Below are positions 22,388 through 32,145 of a stretch of 64,000 nucleotides of DNA, in pieces (the stretch's first letter is position 1; the number at the start of each line of letters is the position of its first letter). Below the pieces are notes generated by a model. It saw nothing but the letters and a program-made list of their open reading frames with translations, was not told the origin of the DNA and did not search any database. Made by a program: the position numbers and the translations under genes. The stretch spans positions 2,842,760 to 2,906,759 of the forward strand of contig NZ_CP006569.1 of NCBI RefSeq assembly GCF_000517425.1, in the 5' to 3' direction. Source of the DNA: Sodalis praecaptivus. Its GTDB lineage: Bacteria; Pseudomonadota; Gammaproteobacteria; Enterobacterales; Enterobacteriaceae.

Positions 22388-22455
22388 AATGCCCCCTAAA
22401 TGTAAACCGGCCGTTAACTAAGCGTAAACAAAAAAACATCCTTAGATAACATAGG

Positions 22456-22483
22456 GTTATATCTCAATACGCGATTGGCGCAA
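22456..22483 (-). promoter_or_regulatory. predicted ndh promoter
   Basis: On the minus strand, TTGCGC (22478-22483) and TATAAC (22456-22461) are separated by 16 bases. Transcription would start near 22449, about 60 bases before the ndh start codon, with the FNR box centred roughly 75 bases upstream. Confidence 0.5.
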
Positions 22484-22517
22484 GAATAACATGAGAGGTT
22501 ATTTGGTCATACCAAAA

Positions 22518-22531
22518 TTGATATGAATCAA
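22518..22531. promoter_or_regulatory. FNR binding site upstream of ndh
   Basis: TTGATATGAATCAA is an exact match to the FNR consensus TTGAT-N4-ATCAA. FNR represses ndh under anaerobic conditions in E. coli, so the same control is likely here. Confidence 0.82.
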
Positions 22532-22577
22532 TTTTTTTCAGCCTGTTCCGATGGCTGGCGTCACCTGCTGTCCTCTT

Positions 22578-23120
22578 TTATCCCAGCGCTTTAAAGGCTT
22601 GCATGCGCTGTAAATGAGGAGAAATGTTTTTAAATTTATGGCCTTCCTGCTCATCCCAAATAATTTCATAGAAGGGAGCAAGCACCCCGGCGCTGCGATT
22701 GACATCCAGCGCATCATCCTGCCGCGACAATAGCACCAGACAGCGGTCGCGGTTTTTTTCGCGGAAGTTCTCCACGCATTTGGTGGCGATATCCACATAT
22801 TCCTCGGGCCTATCAATTTTGCCCGGCATATTCTCTTCGGGAAAAAGATTGGGGTTGAGGATCACCTGGCGCATGTCACATAAAAAACCGATCCGCTCGG
22901 CCCAAAATCCGCCCAAGCCAACGCCGCAGATAAGCGGCCGGTCGTCGTCGGTCAATTGCTGCATTTTGTCCACTTCCTTAAGCAGATGCTGCATATCGTG
23001 ACGGGGATGGCGGGTACTGTAACTGATGAGTCGCACATCGGGATCGATGAACTGCAATTGCAGGACCTTTTCGTGATTTCCAGGACTCGTGGCATCAAAA
23101 CCGTGCAAATAAATAATCAT
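22578..23120 (-). CDS. ycfP: YcfP, UPF0227 alpha/beta-hydrolase-like esterase family
   Basis: A 180-residue member of the YcfP/YqiA-like alpha/beta-hydrolase group, of unknown substrate. It starts with the beta strand [18 protein letters not shown] (oxyanion region HGF). The nucleophile-elbow position reads GVGLGGFWA: the usual Ser of GxSxG is replaced by Leu, as I recall for E. coli YcfP, so it may not be a classical serine hydrolase. The ATG at 23120 matches the family N-terminus; an open frame to 23333 adds unrelated Arg-rich sequence. Confidence 0.9.
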   Translation of the reverse strand: MIIYLHGFDATSPGNHEKVLQLQFIDPDVRLISYSTRHPRHDMQHLLKEVDKMQQLTDDDRPLICGVGLGGFWAERIGFLCDMRQVILNPNLFPEENMPGKIDRPEEYVDIATKCVENFREKNRDRCLVLLSRQDDALDVNRSAGVLAPFYEIIWDEQEGHKFKNISPHLQRMQAFKALG

Positions 23121-24367
23121 CGTTTTCCTCTTCCATTGGGTTCGACGGCGCGGCGCGGCGATTACGCCTTTGAGGTTACAACGTCCGCCCCTCGGCAACA
23201 TTGATCGATGACAGATTCTGTGGTGGGTACGCCGCCGGCCGGCGGCGCGGGATCCGTTTTGACCCGGCGTCGGACCGCGACACGCCGTTGCTGACGCCAG
23301 CAGCGGCGGCAAGCGTTGACTTGACTCCGTCACCGACCCGTATCAGGCCTTCACTGATAGCAGCGGCCCCTAACTGACCCCGCCACTGGCCCACCTGGGG
23401 CCTTTACTGACGACAGCGGCGATGTGCCCCGTTCATCGGCCGGAGGCAACGCCTTGCCTCATTATAAACCCTATTCAGCGCCAGGGTATCACGCGCGGCA
23501 TTTCCTTCCTCCCTCGCGCGGCGATGGGCGGCCTCCCCCATACTCGCACGTCCATTCCGACGAGCGCCTCTTGCCGGCCCTGCCGCTCACTGCACGCCTG
23601 GGCGCATTCCCCTCGCCCTCTGCTAAAACCGATCGTAACGTTGGTACCGGCGCGCTAACGTCGTCAGCGCCGCCCCAAGCCCTTCCTGCTGCCGGAACGG
23701 CACTGCCCTCCTGTCTGGCTTACGCTGCGTATCTGTCTTATTTTCCGGTGGCGCCTTCATGGGACGGTAGCCGTTTTTGGACAGCAGGCGGGTAATATCC
23801 GTGTGTTAAAGACAATGGCGGCCTTAATTCTTTTGTGGTACTAAACTCGACGGCGTAATCATTTCATTGGTAGACGGTGTTAATCCGCCCGTAATAAATG
23901 CGGTAAATAAAAACGCTGGTCACGAGGAGGTATACCGCCAAGTCATATTCACCCGCCAGGGTAATAAATCCGCTGTCATTAGGGTTTGAGTATATAATTA
24001 TCAAGCTTATGGTACCGACGAATATTAAATCATTATGTCCATTTTAACATCACATTCGCGGTGAACGACAAACGCCACATTACACTTTTCACCAGAGTGA
24101 TGAGGCCCGTTATATTTCACGGCCGCTTCGCCAATGCGCGTTTTCACGCGGAGAGTAGCCGCTGCACGCAGCAGCTGCACCCGTTTCAAATCCATGGCGT
24201 AAAGTGGTGTGGTGGTAAACGCAATAATATAGTGTCTTTAAAGCCCGACATTATCCTATTCTGCGCAGAGAATATTTTACCCTGCAATAACTCAATACCG
24301 GCTCCGTTAGGCAATATTTTTCTCCCGCCGTCCGGGTATAATTATTTTTTTAGATAAGGAGGATTTC
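23121..24367. other. 1.25-kb gene-free region where nagZ would be expected
   Basis: No frame here matches a known protein. The first 700 bp are GC-rich; 23820-24350 is clearly more AT-rich than its neighbours. On the minus strand around 23880-24020 there is a hydrophobic fragment (about 45-55 residues, ending LLVTSVFIYRIYYGRINTVYQ) with no good start, perhaps a gene remnant. The plus frame 24061-24357 (GTG start) is low in confidence. In E. coli nagZ lies between thiK and ycfP; I cannot see its motifs here. Confidence 0.5.
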
Positions 24368-25270
24368 ATGCGAAGGATCACGATATCACTGCTATTTATC
24401 CTTGTCTGTTTAACCTGGGGCACCACCTGGCTTGCCATGAAAATCGCGGTTGATACCATTCCGCCCGTGTTTGCCACCGGCATGCGCTTTATTGCCGCCT
24501 CACCGCTACTTATTATTATGGCTTGGCTAACCCGTGCGCCATTACTTTTTCCCCGTGGGCAGCGTCTTTTCCAATGTGCGGTCGCGCTATTTTATTTCGC
24601 CATTCCGTTTTCATTAATGATTTATGGTGAGCAAACCGTTAGCTCGGGGCTGGCGTCGGTGATTTTCGCCAATATGCCCGTTGTGGTGCTTGGCGCCTCG
24701 CTGCTGCTGTTAAAGGAAAAAACCTGCAAGCTGCAACTTCTGGGCTTGCTTTTGGCGATCGCATCGTTGGCGGTAGTGTTGATAAGCGAAGCGAAGGAAA
24801 CCAGCCGCTGTCACTGGCAGGGTGCCCTGGCCCTGGTCGCGGCCCTGATTATGCATGCTATTATGTATACCCTTTGCAAGAAGCGCGGTTGCTGCGTGGC
24901 GGTGCTGACTTACAATGCCCTACCTTGCTGCGCGGCGGGCGTCGCATTGGCCGCCGTCGGCTGGCTGTATGAACACCCCCGTTGGCATGATTTCTCGTTA
25001 GGATCGGTAGGGGCAACCCTGTATTTGGGTGTAGTGGCCGGCGTGTTCGGGATTTTGTGCTACTTTGCACTACAAAAAAAAGCCAGCGCTTTCCAGGCGT
25101 CCACGGTGTTTTTGATTTTCCCGGTGATCGCGCTATTGCTGGAAAACGCCCTGTATGGCTATACTCTCTCACCGGTGTCGCGCCTGCTGTTGTTGCCGCT
25201 CAGCGCCGGGATTTTGTTAACGCTGCTGTCGCGGCGCCCTACCCAAGCGCCGGCCAAGGTTAATCCCTGA
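24368..25270 (+). CDS. EamA/DMT-family membrane transporter
   Basis: A 300-residue protein with about ten membrane helices arranged as two EamA repeats (about 7-135 and 148-285). It begins with the family's typical first helix FILVCLTWGTTWLAMKIAV, and each repeat ends in helices with Gly and small residues. Substrate cannot be read from sequence; members export or import amino acids, metabolites or drugs. A strong AAGGAGG lies seven bases before the ATG. It is read opposite to its neighbours and sits where nagZ is expected, so it is probably an insertion or replacement specific to this lineage. Confidence 0.85.
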   Translation: MRRITISLLFILVCLTWGTTWLAMKIAVDTIPPVFATGMRFIAASPLLIIMAWLTRAPLLFPRGQRLFQCAVALFYFAIPFSLMIYGEQTVSSGLASVIFANMPVVVLGASLLLLKEKTCKLQLLGLLLAIASLAVVLISEAKETSRCHWQGALALVAALIMHAIMYTLCKKRGCCVAVLTYNALPCCAAGVALAAVGWLYEHPRWHDFSLGSVGATLYLGVVAGVFGILCYFALQKKASAFQASTVFLIFPVIALLLENALYGYTLSPVSRLLLLPLSAGILLTLLSRRPTQAPAKVNP

Positions 25271-25419
25271 TGCGCGCTGGCATGATCGCCGTGCCTCCCG
25301 GCCCTCGGGGGCAACACCTCACCGTCGTTACCTGCGAGGCGGCCGTACAATGCGCTTAACGGCGCGCCGGCGCGTCTTTGCGAAACGGGTTGCCGCCGAT
25401 GGCCTGTCCCCAAAAAATG

Positions 25420-26280
25420 TTAACGCGACAGATTAAAATAGTGGCGCAGCGGTGTCGCCAGAGCAAGAAAGTCGCGGTTGCCGGTTTGGTGCCAACGCGT
25501 CTCATACCACAGCAGCATGAGATAGTTGACCCAGGGAAGCCAGGCGTTAATTTGCCGGCGTAAACGATCGCTCGCCAGGCCCGGCATGAGACGCACATAC
25601 TCCGCCAGCAAACGCTCGCGATCCGTGGCCAGCAGAGCATTGCCGCCAAACAGCGCCGCCAGCTCCAGCGCAACATCCCCATCGCCGGCATATTCCCAGT
25701 CGATAAGCGTCAGCGCACCCGCCTGCTGAAGCAGTACATTGCCTTGATGCACATCCATATGTAACAGCGCCTGGCGCAGCGCCGTCGGCGGACGCCGGCG
25801 CAAAAACCGCCTGTGTAGCCTCAGCCAGGCCGGTGTGCGCCGCGCCGGGTCGCTGGTTTGCCAATAGCGCGCAAAGCGCGCCTGTAGGTTCAGCGGGTAG
25901 CCGCTACGCCGCTGCTGGTGCAGCCTGGCCAGGAGGCCCGCCAGCGTGCCCGTCGTCAGCGCCTGTTGCCAGCCCTGCGTATTTAACGGTGCGCCGGGTA
26001 GCCACTCCACCAGCAGCCAGCCGGCGGTGATGCCCCGCGGACGCGGCGCCAGGCCGCTGCCGTTAAGGGCGCGCAACAGGCGAAATTCCCGACGCCGGTC
26101 AACGCCCAGCTGGATTTTCTGCCCGCTGGCTTCGCGCGCCAGCAAATCAACACCGGCGCCCTGCAATCGCCAGCTTTCGCCGGTTAAACCGCTGACCGGC
26201 AGGGGGTTGACACTGTCTAACGTTGCACGCGGCAGTAACTGCGCCAACATCGAGCGCAGCCCGTCGTCAATCCTGGGCAA
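25420..26280 (-). CDS. thiK: thiamine kinase ThiK
   Basis: Phosphorylates thiamine to thiamine monophosphate, a salvage step. It has the aminoglycoside/choline-kinase fold: catalytic loop LHMDVHQGNVLL (Asp and Asn) and metal-binding LIDWEYAGDGD, followed by LELAALFGG. The N-terminal half is more divergent from E. coli ThiK, but LVEWLPGAPL aligns with VVDYLPGA. Length 286 against 274. The start overlaps the end of lpoB by 14 bases, so translation is probably coupled. Confidence 0.9.
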   Translation of the reverse strand: MPRIDDGLRSMLAQLLPRATLDSVNPLPVSGLTGESWRLQGAGVDLLAREASGQKIQLGVDRRREFRLLRALNGSGLAPRPRGITAGWLLVEWLPGAPLNTQGWQQALTTGTLAGLLARLHQQRRSGYPLNLQARFARYWQTSDPARRTPAWLRLHRRFLRRRPPTALRQALLHMDVHQGNVLLQQAGALTLIDWEYAGDGDVALELAALFGGNALLATDRERLLAEYVRLMPGLASDRLRRQINAWLPWVNYLMLLWYETRWHQTGNRDFLALATPLRHYFNLSR

Positions 26281-26851
26281 CGCCGTTACCGGACCAAATG
26301 ATCTCGCCGGTTTGCACCAGCATCAGTTGCAGATCGAGCGTGGGTGCTTTCACATCGCCGCTGGCAGCGCTATACAGCACGTACTGGGCGTTGAGATAGC
26401 GCGCCAGTCCCACCGCTTTACTGCGCGACTCCAAACTGTCGTCGGCGGAAAGCCCCAACGTCTGACGCGCCGCATTCAGTTTATCGGCGCCCACCACCTG
26501 AAATTTGCCGCCGCCCTGTGCAATAAGGCGGGTAAGGGCCGCGGTGGCTTTACCGGTCTGCACGCTGCCGTTAGTGGCGTTTTTTAAGGTATTGACCAGC
26601 AGCACGCTGCCGTCGTTGACGCCGTCCACCTGCAACATTTGCTGCACCATGGGCGACAGGCTGGCCGACCAGTCAATGGTCTTGATTTTCGGCGGCAAGG
26701 GCACCGGCTCGCTGGTGACCGGCGGCGGCTGTACCGGAACCGTAGTCGGCGGCGGCGCGGGCTCTACGGTGGCCGGGGGCGGCTCTGGAGTTCGGGTGGT
26801 ACAGCTGGCCAGCACCAGCGCTGCAAGGACAATTAAGGCTGTCTTTTTCAT
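26267..26851 (-). CDS. lpoB: penicillin-binding protein activator LpoB
   Basis: Outer-membrane lipoprotein that reaches through the periplasm to activate the peptidoglycan synthase PBP1b. Signal peptide with lipobox LASC (lipidated Cys17), then a Pro/Thr-rich flexible linker (about 20-55, many PPP runs) and the folded C-terminal domain (about 60-194), with MLQVDGVNDGSVLLVNTLKN and the end VQTGEIIWSG typical of LpoB. Length 194 against 213 in E. coli; the linker is shorter. In an operon-like run with ycfL upstream and thiK downstream. Confidence 0.93.
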   Translation of the reverse strand: MKKTALIVLAALVLASCTTRTPEPPPATVEPAPPPTTVPVQPPPVTSEPVPLPPKIKTIDWSASLSPMVQQMLQVDGVNDGSVLLVNTLKNATNGSVQTGKATAALTRLIAQGGGKFQVVGADKLNAARQTLGLSADDSLESRSKAVGLARYLNAQYVLYSAASGDVKAPTLDLQLMLVQTGEIIWSGNGVAQD

Positions 26852-26872
26852 TGTAGACTCGACGTTGACTCT

Positions 26873-27256
26873 TTATTGCAAAAACAAATAGAGACGAGCG
26901 TGCTTCGCCTCCGGATTACCATTCACCGCCTCCACCCGGGCTTCCCCGCCAGGCGGCACGATCAGCATGCGCGTCGCGGCGAACGGTATGACGTCCAATC
27001 CCTGCGCATCGTACCAATAGAAACGGTAATACACGGTGACCGGTGCGGGATGATCGTTGCTCAGGATGCTATAGGCGCGCAATCGCCCACGATCGGTGGT
27101 AAGCGACGGCGGCGCGGCGGTAATGCCGGCGCTGAGCACCGACGGGTCCATCACCAGCGATTGCTGATTGTTGATGATCAATGCGGGATCGCGGCTACCG
27201 CTGCCGCTGCAGCCGGTTAACAACAACAGCGCAACCATCCAGGGTGCTAAACGCAT
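26873..27256 (-). CDS. ycfL: YcfL lipoprotein
   Basis: A 127-residue predicted lipoprotein, DUF1425 family, function unknown. Signal sequence MRLAPWMVALLLLTGC with lipobox LLTGC. The mature part has a beta-rich pattern including VYYRFYWYDAQGLDV, which aligns with E. coli YcfL. The ATG at 27256 is chosen because it begins the signal sequence; an open frame to 27292 adds Arg/Gly residues. It lies between hinT and lpoB, as in E. coli. Confidence 0.88.
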   Translation of the reverse strand: MRLAPWMVALLLLTGCSGSGSRDPALIINNQQSLVMDPSVLSAGITAAPPSLTTDRGRLRAYSILSNDHPAPVTVYYRFYWYDAQGLDVIPFAATRMLIVPPGGEARVEAVNGNPEAKHARLYLFLQ

Positions 27257-27272
27257 GTTTCTCCCCAACCCA

Positions 27273-27620
27273 TCACGCCACCAGCGGGCCAAGCGGCCTG
27301 CCGCCCAAAAGATGCATGTGCAAATGATACACTTCCTGGCCGCCGTGGCGGTTGCAATTCACGATAAGCCGGTAGCCGTCCGCATCAATGCCCTCTTGTT
27401 GGGCAATTTTCGCCGCCACGGTAAATAACCTTCCCAGCGCCGCTTCATGGTCGGCGGTGACATCGTTGACGGTGGGGATAAGCAGATTGGTCACGATCAA
27501 AATATGGCTGGGCGCTTTGGGGCTGATGTCGCGAAAAGCGGTAACCAAATCGTCCTGATAGAGAATATCCGCGGGAATTTCCCGGCGAATAATTTTACTA
27601 AAAATAGTTTCTTCGGCCAT
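27273..27620 (-). CDS. hinT: purine nucleoside phosphoramidase HinT
   Basis: HIT-family hydrolase that cleaves nucleoside phosphoramidates such as aminoacyl- or lysyl-AMP. The histidine triad is intact in [16 protein letters not shown]. The N-terminus [19 protein letters not shown] is almost identical to E. coli. At 115 residues it is four shorter than E. coli HinT because the last HKGL-type tail is missing. It leads the hinT-ycfL-lpoB-thiK run. Confidence 0.96.
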   Translation of the reverse strand: MAEETIFSKIIRREIPADILYQDDLVTAFRDISPKAPSHILIVTNLLIPTVNDVTADHEAALGRLFTVAAKIAQQEGIDADGYRLIVNCNRHGGQEVYHLHMHLLGGRPLGPLVA

Positions 27621-27806
27621 GGCGGCGTTCCTTGTTTCCTGACTGGTTGGTAACGGAAGTATGAGTGAGAAACTCCCTGCTTTTCAACCGGCCGCAGCAT
27701 TAAAATAGTCACTAAGGGCGCGCAATGGCGACGTGGACGTATTAACCATAGCAAACAGGGAGGCTTTCGCCTCCCTGCGTCGCATAAAATCTGCGGCCGC
27801 GCTAAC

Positions 27807-27848
27807 GCGGTGACCCTCTGCGCTCCACCGCGCGCAGAGGGTCACCGC
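27807..27848. repeat. long perfect inverted repeat between hinT and ptsG
   Basis: A perfect 17-bp stem (27807-27823 pairs with 27832-27848) around an 8-base loop. The core CCCTCTGCGC is also the arm of a hairpin at 57817-57851. There is no T tract on either side, so it is not a standard terminator. It sits in the 284-bp ptsG-hinT spacer, where E. coli has fhuE. Confidence 0.85.
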
Positions 27849-27904
27849 CTGCATGCCCTGCGAAAGCATACCGCGCGCCATGACGCCCCCCCCGCCAGGG
27901 GCGG

Positions 27905-29341
27905 TCATACCGCTTGATGCAGGTAGTCATCCATTTCGGTTTTTAAATTATCGGATTGGGTACCGAAAATCGCCTGTACGCCGGCACCCACCACTACCAC
28001 ACCGCGGGCGCCCAACTGTTTCAGCCTGGTCTGATCGACTTTCGCCACATCCGCCACGCTGATGCGCAGCCGGGTGATACAGGCGTCAAGACTGGTGATG
28101 TTGGTTTTGCCGCCAAACGCCGCCACCAGCGCCGCGGCCCGTTCACCGCCGCCCGTTGACAGCGCCTCGGCGGCCGCGACATCGCGCCCCGGCGTATTTA
28201 AATTCAGCTTGACGATCAGCAGGCGGAACAGGCTGTAATACACCAGACCATAGGCGATGCCCACCAGGGGGAACAGCCAGATGCGACTGCTGTTGCCGCT
28301 TAGCACCACAAAATCAATCAGACCATGAGAGAAACTGGTGCCGTCACGCATGCCGAGCAGAATACACAGCGGAAACGCCAGCCCTGCCAACAGGGCATGA
28401 ATGACGTACAGCAGCGGCGCCACGAACATAAAGGAAAATTCGATAGGCTCGGTGATCCCGGTCAAAAAGGCGGTCAGCGCGGCGGAAATCATCATACCGC
28501 CGACCCGGGCGCGGTTTTCCGGCCGGGCGGCGTGCCAAATGGCGATAGCGGCGGCGGGCAGACCGTACATTTTAAACAGGAAACCACCCGATAGCTTGCC
28601 CGCGGTAGGATCCCCCGCCATATAGCGTGGAATATCGCCATGAAAGACTTGACCGGCGGCGTTGGTGAATTCCCCCACCTGCATCTGGAAAGGGACATTC
28701 CAGATGTGGTGCAGGCCAAACGGCACCAACGCCCGCTCCACCACCCCGTAAATACCGAATGCTACCATCGGATTCTGATAGGCGGCCCAGTGTGAGAACG
28801 CCTGGATAGCGGCGCCAATCGGCGGCCAAATAAACGACAGCACCACGCCGAACACAATCGCCAGCAGACCGGAGATAATCGGTACGAAGCGCTTACCGGC
28901 GAAGAAGCCTAAATATTCCGGCAGCGTGATACGGTAGAAGCGGTTAAACATCGACGCGGCGATGGCGCCGGCGATAATGCCACCCAGAACCCCCGTATCC
29001 GCCAGATGTTTGGCGACAACGTCGCCGGTAGAGAGATGCAGAATGAGCGGCGCGACCACGGCGATAGTTTTGACCATAATCCCGTACGCCACCACCGCCG
29101 CCAACGCCGCCACGCCGTCGTTATGAGTAAACCCCAGCGCCACGCCGACCGCGAATATCAGCGGCATATTGGCAAAAACCGAGCCCCCCGCCTCCGCCAT
29201 GACGTCGGAGACCACCGCCGGCAGCCAGCTGAACGACGCGGAACCCACCCCCAGCAAAATACCGGCAACGGGCAAGACGGAAACCGGCAGCATCAGCGAC
29301 TTGCCGATTTTCTGCAGGTGGGCGAATGCATTTTGCAACAT
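27905..29341 (-). CDS. ptsG: PTS glucose transporter subunit IIBC (PtsG)
   Basis: Imports glucose and phosphorylates it to glucose-6-phosphate, with phosphate coming from EIIA-Glc. The EIIC part (about 1-385) has about ten membrane segments, with the conserved [15 protein letters not shown] near residue 300. The EIIB domain (about 395-478) carries the phosphorylated Cys in [13 protein letters not shown]. Length is 478, as in E. coli (477). Preceded by a 350-bp non-coding stretch that should hold its promoter. Confidence 0.96.
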   Translation of the reverse strand: MLQNAFAHLQKIGKSLMLPVSVLPVAGILLGVGSASFSWLPAVVSDVMAEAGGSVFANMPLIFAVGVALGFTHNDGVAALAAVVAYGIMVKTIAVVAPLILHLSTGDVVAKHLADTGVLGGIIAGAIAASMFNRFYRITLPEYLGFFAGKRFVPIISGLLAIVFGVVLSFIWPPIGAAIQAFSHWAAYQNPMVAFGIYGVVERALVPFGLHHIWNVPFQMQVGEFTNAAGQVFHGDIPRYMAGDPTAGKLSGGFLFKMYGLPAAAIAIWHAARPENRARVGGMMISAALTAFLTGITEPIEFSFMFVAPLLYVIHALLAGLAFPLCILLGMRDGTSFSHGLIDFVVLSGNSSRIWLFPLVGIAYGLVYYSLFRLLIVKLNLNTPGRDVAAAEALSTGGGERAAALVAAFGGKTNITSLDACITRLRISVADVAKVDQTRLKQLGARGVVVVGAGVQAIFGTQSDNLKTEMDDYLHQAV

Positions 29342-29694
29342 GGTGTTTTTACCCCTGACTCAAAAATACTGCTGCATCAAAGTCCACGCCAGGCCAGACC
29401 GGCGGCGGTTTGTGTTAATTGGCGTCGCCGCCTTGCATAAAAAAGGGCGCGGACTTTATCGGCGTTGTCCTCTTGAAGAAGAGCGCGCGCCGCCCGCGTC
29501 AGCGTTTCCCGCCTGGCTTAGGAAAAACGGTCACAACACAGCGGGCAGGAAAAAAGCGGCGGGCAGCCGCCGGCCCGCGCGCAGCCGCCGCGCCGCCGGA
29601 CATCATCTGCCTGGCCCGCACGGGCGCAATTGCGCGCAAGAGTAACGCTATTTGAAATTTATTTCGAGTCTAATAATGAGGATATTGACTTACA
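29342..29694. other. ptsG upstream region
   Basis: No gene seen. It must contain the leftward ptsG promoter. I looked for CRP, Mlc and SgrS-pairing sequences known upstream of E. coli ptsG; a TGTGTTAATT and a TTTATTTCG element are suggestive, but neither is convincing. The centre (29510-29620) is a GC-rich block with no coding sense. Confidence 0.45.
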
Positions 29695-30492
29695 TCAGTT
29701 GGCGTCGAGGTAGCGCTGCATCTCCACGTGAAACAGGCGGCCGAAATTATCGGTGGTGGCGGCAGCCAATTGCGTCAGAGAGACGCCTTTCAACGCCGCC
29801 ATAAACTCCGCCACATCGCGCACATAAGCCGGCTGGTTTTCCTTGCCGCGATAAGGTACCGGGGCCAGGTAGGGGGAATCCGTCTCCACCAGCAGGCGGT
29901 CGAGAGGAACATAGCGCGCCGCCTCGCGCAGCGCTTCTGCATTGCGGAAAGTGACAATACCGGAGAAAGAGATGTAGAAACCCATATCCAGTAACGCCTT
30001 GGCGGTCGCCTGATCTTCGGTAAAGCAGTGAAGCACGCCGCCGCAATCACTGGCCTGCTCCTCGTGCAAGATGGCCAGGGTGTCTTCACGGGCGCTGCGC
30101 GTATGTACGATGACCGGTTTATTCAGCGTGCGTCCCACGCGAATATGTTCGCGGAACACCGCCTGCTGCTGCGCCTTGTTATCCTGCTGGTAATAGTAAT
30201 CCAGACCGGTTTCACCCAGCGCCACCACGCCCTCACCCGCCGCCAGACGCCGCAGCTCGGCGAAATCGTAAGGTTCATCAAGATTCAGGGGATGGATACC
30301 GCAGGAAAACAGCACATCATCGCGTCGGCCGATCATCGCCGTCATGGCGTGAAAGCCCGGCAATGTGGTACAGACCGCCAGCATCAGTTTCACGTCACGC
30401 GCGCGCGCCTTGGCCGCGACATCCGCCACATCCCGATGCAGCGCTTGGTAATCCAGACCATCAAGATGGCAATGGGAATCCACTAAAAACAT
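29695..30492 (-). CDS. ycfH: TatD-family metal-dependent hydrolase YcfH
   Basis: TIM-barrel metallohydrolase of the TatD family, a putative DNase. Metal ligands are seen in DSHCHLD (residues 5-11), the conserved Glu in GETGLDYYYQ, His in VIVHTRSA, His in LHCFTED, and Asp in LVETDSPYLAP. Length 265 residues, as in E. coli YcfH. It is the last gene of the pabC-mltG-tmk-holB-ycfH run. Confidence 0.93.
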   Translation of the reverse strand: MFLVDSHCHLDGLDYQALHRDVADVAAKARARDVKLMLAVCTTLPGFHAMTAMIGRRDDVLFSCGIHPLNLDEPYDFAELRRLAAGEGVVALGETGLDYYYQQDNKAQQQAVFREHIRVGRTLNKPVIVHTRSAREDTLAILHEEQASDCGGVLHCFTEDQATAKALLDMGFYISFSGIVTFRNAEALREAARYVPLDRLLVETDSPYLAPVPYRGKENQPAYVRDVAEFMAALKGVSLTQLAAATTDNFGRLFHVEMQRYLDAN

Positions 30493-30511
30493 AGTTCAAC
30501 CTTATCCTAAA

Positions 30512-31507
30512 TCACTGGGAAACATAGGTATCGGCAACGCCCTGCTCCCAATTAAGCAAATGGTGGGTCAGCAATAATTCGCGATTAACGCCGCTTATCT
30601 CCCGGCACTGGCGCAAACATAGCAGCCACTGCTGCCACTGCGCGTGCAGTACGCCGGCCGGCCAGCGCGCCGCCAGCGCGGTAACCAGCGACGTCCTGTC
30701 GGCGTTGACCAGGTATTCCTGCGCGCCCTGCTGCCACTTCAACGCATCGGTCAGCAGGCTAAGCAGCCAATGCAGCGGCTCGTCGTCTTTATCCCGATTC
30801 AACGCCGGCAATAGCGCCAGAAAATCGCCGTTGGCCAACGCATCCTGCAACGCCGCGCACAGCGCCAGCCGCGCCTGCCAGCGCGCCGGCTGAAGTAACG
30901 CTTCCGCCGCCAGCGGCGCGTTAGCGCACAGGCGCAGCGCGGTGCAAGCGGAAAGTGAGTCGTCAAAACCCGCCTGTCGTAACCAGCGCAGGCCCAGCGC
31001 CTCATTCGGGGCCGGCAGCGGCCAATAAAGGCATCGGCTTCTCAGCGTGGGCAACAGACGCGCCGGCGTTTCACAGACCAGCAGAAAATAGGTGTCCTCC
31101 GGCGGCTCTTCCAGGGTTTTCAACAGTGCGTTGGCCGCCTGCTCGGTGAGTTGCTCGGCGTGGGGCAGCCAGACCACCTTCCCCCCCCCCTGGCGGGCGC
31201 GGCCATAGACGCTATCGATAATGGCGCGGATACTGTCCACTCCCAGAGTCTGTCGCCCCTTTTCCGGCTCCGGTTGATAAAAGTCGGGATGATTGCCGGC
31301 CATCATCAGCCGGCAGCTGTGGCAGACCCCGCAGCTTTTGCTACCGTCCGGCTGCCGGCACATGAGCCAGCGGCTGAGGGCGTAGCACAGCGACGCCTCG
31401 CCGTTGCCGGGCTGGCTGTGCAGCAGCAGGGCGTGATGCCCGCGCCCCTGCTGATAACGAGACAGGATTTGTCGGTAGGGGGCGTTGAGCCAGGGATACC
31501 ATTTCAT
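30512..31507 (-). CDS. holB: DNA polymerase III subunit delta' (HolB)
   Basis: Part of the clamp loader that places the beta sliding clamp on DNA. AAA+ fold with a zinc module of four cysteines ([16 protein letters not shown], about 50-65), and [12 protein letters not shown] and LRSRC motifs. The P-loop is altered (SQPGNGEAS), which is normal for delta', as it does not hydrolyse ATP. The ATG at 31507 ([15 protein letters not shown]) matches E. coli. It overlaps the tmk stop by four bases. Length 331 against 334. Confidence 0.94.
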   Translation of the reverse strand: MKWYPWLNAPYRQILSRYQQGRGHHALLLHSQPGNGEASLCYALSRWLMCRQPDGSKSCGVCHSCRLMMAGNHPDFYQPEPEKGRQTLGVDSIRAIIDSVYGRARQGGGKVVWLPHAEQLTEQAANALLKTLEEPPEDTYFLLVCETPARLLPTLRSRCLYWPLPAPNEALGLRWLRQAGFDDSLSACTALRLCANAPLAAEALLQPARWQARLALCAALQDALANGDFLALLPALNRDKDDEPLHWLLSLLTDALKWQQGAQEYLVNADRTSLVTALAARWPAGVLHAQWQQWLLCLRQCREISGVNRELLLTHHLLNWEQGVADTYVSQ

Positions 31508-32145
31508 GGCGACGGCGCCTGCGCGCGTAGCCATTGCGTCAGGCGGGCGCGGATCGCGGCGCTCACCGCGGCGAGCGGCTGGCTGGCGTCAATGGTCGCG
31601 ATACGCGCGTCCGCCGCCGCCAACGCCTGATAGCGGGCGCGGGTACGCTCGAAAAACGCCAGCGACTCCACTTCGATCCGATCCAGCTCGCCGCGGGCGC
31701 GGGCGCGGGCCAGACCCAGCGCCGGCGGAATGTCCAGATACAGCGTCAGGTCGGGGCGGAACTCGCCCAGTACCGCATCGCGCAGCGTTTGCAACAGGCG
31801 CGTATCCATGCCGCGTCCGCCGCCCTGATAGGCCTGCGACGAGAGATCGTGGCGATCGCCCACCACCCAGGCGCCGCGGGCCAGCGCCGGCTTGATAACC
31901 CCTTCCACCAGCTGTACCCGCGCGGCATAAAGCATCAGCAATTCCGCACGATCGGTGACGGGCTCATCGCCCACGCCGTCTTTGATCAGCACGCGCAGCG
32001 CCTCCGCCAGCGGCGTACCGCCCGGTTCGCGGGTAAATATCACATCGCGAATACCCTGCTGACGCAGAACCTCGACCACCTCGGCAATCGCGCTGGTTTT
32101 GCCGGCGCCTTCCAGCCCCTCGATCACGATGAATTTACTGTTCAT
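31504..32145 (-). CDS. tmk: thymidylate kinase
   Basis: Phosphorylates dTMP to dTDP. P-loop GLEGAGKT at residues 10-17, the [12 protein letters not shown] motif, and the [16 protein letters not shown] motif (DRx plus substrate-binding region) are present. Length 213 residues, as in E. coli. The ATG at 32145 is chosen because it gives the standard start [10 protein letters not shown]. It overlaps mltG by 11 bases and holB by four, so the genes are probably translated together. Confidence 0.95.
   Translation of the reverse strand: MNSKFIVIEGLEGAGKTSAIAEVVEVLRQQGIRDVIFTREPGGTPLAEALRVLIKDGVGDEPVTDRAELLMLYAARVQLVEGVIKPALARGAWVVGDRHDLSSQAYQGGGRGMDTRLLQTLRDAVLGEFRPDLTLYLDIPPALGLARARARGELDRIEVESLAFFERTRARYQALAAADARIATIDASQPLAAVSAAIRARLTQWLRAQAPSP

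Noticed and set aside
23270-23440. Loose repeats containing ACTGA-n-CAGCGG blocks
   Set aside because: Spacing and sequence vary too much; could be chance in GC-rich DNA.
23424-23795. Two overlapping plus-strand frames rich in Pro, Arg and Ser
   Set aside because: Low complexity expected from GC-rich non-coding DNA; no homology or initiation signals.
24061-24357. 98-codon plus-strand frame before the EamA transporter
   Set aside because: GTG start, no ribosome-binding site seen, composition unlike a folded protein and no recognised relative; left as part of the gene-free region.
29342-29694. CRP, Mlc or SgrS target sites near ptsG
   Set aside because: Only partial matches; not enough to call without alignment or motif scoring.
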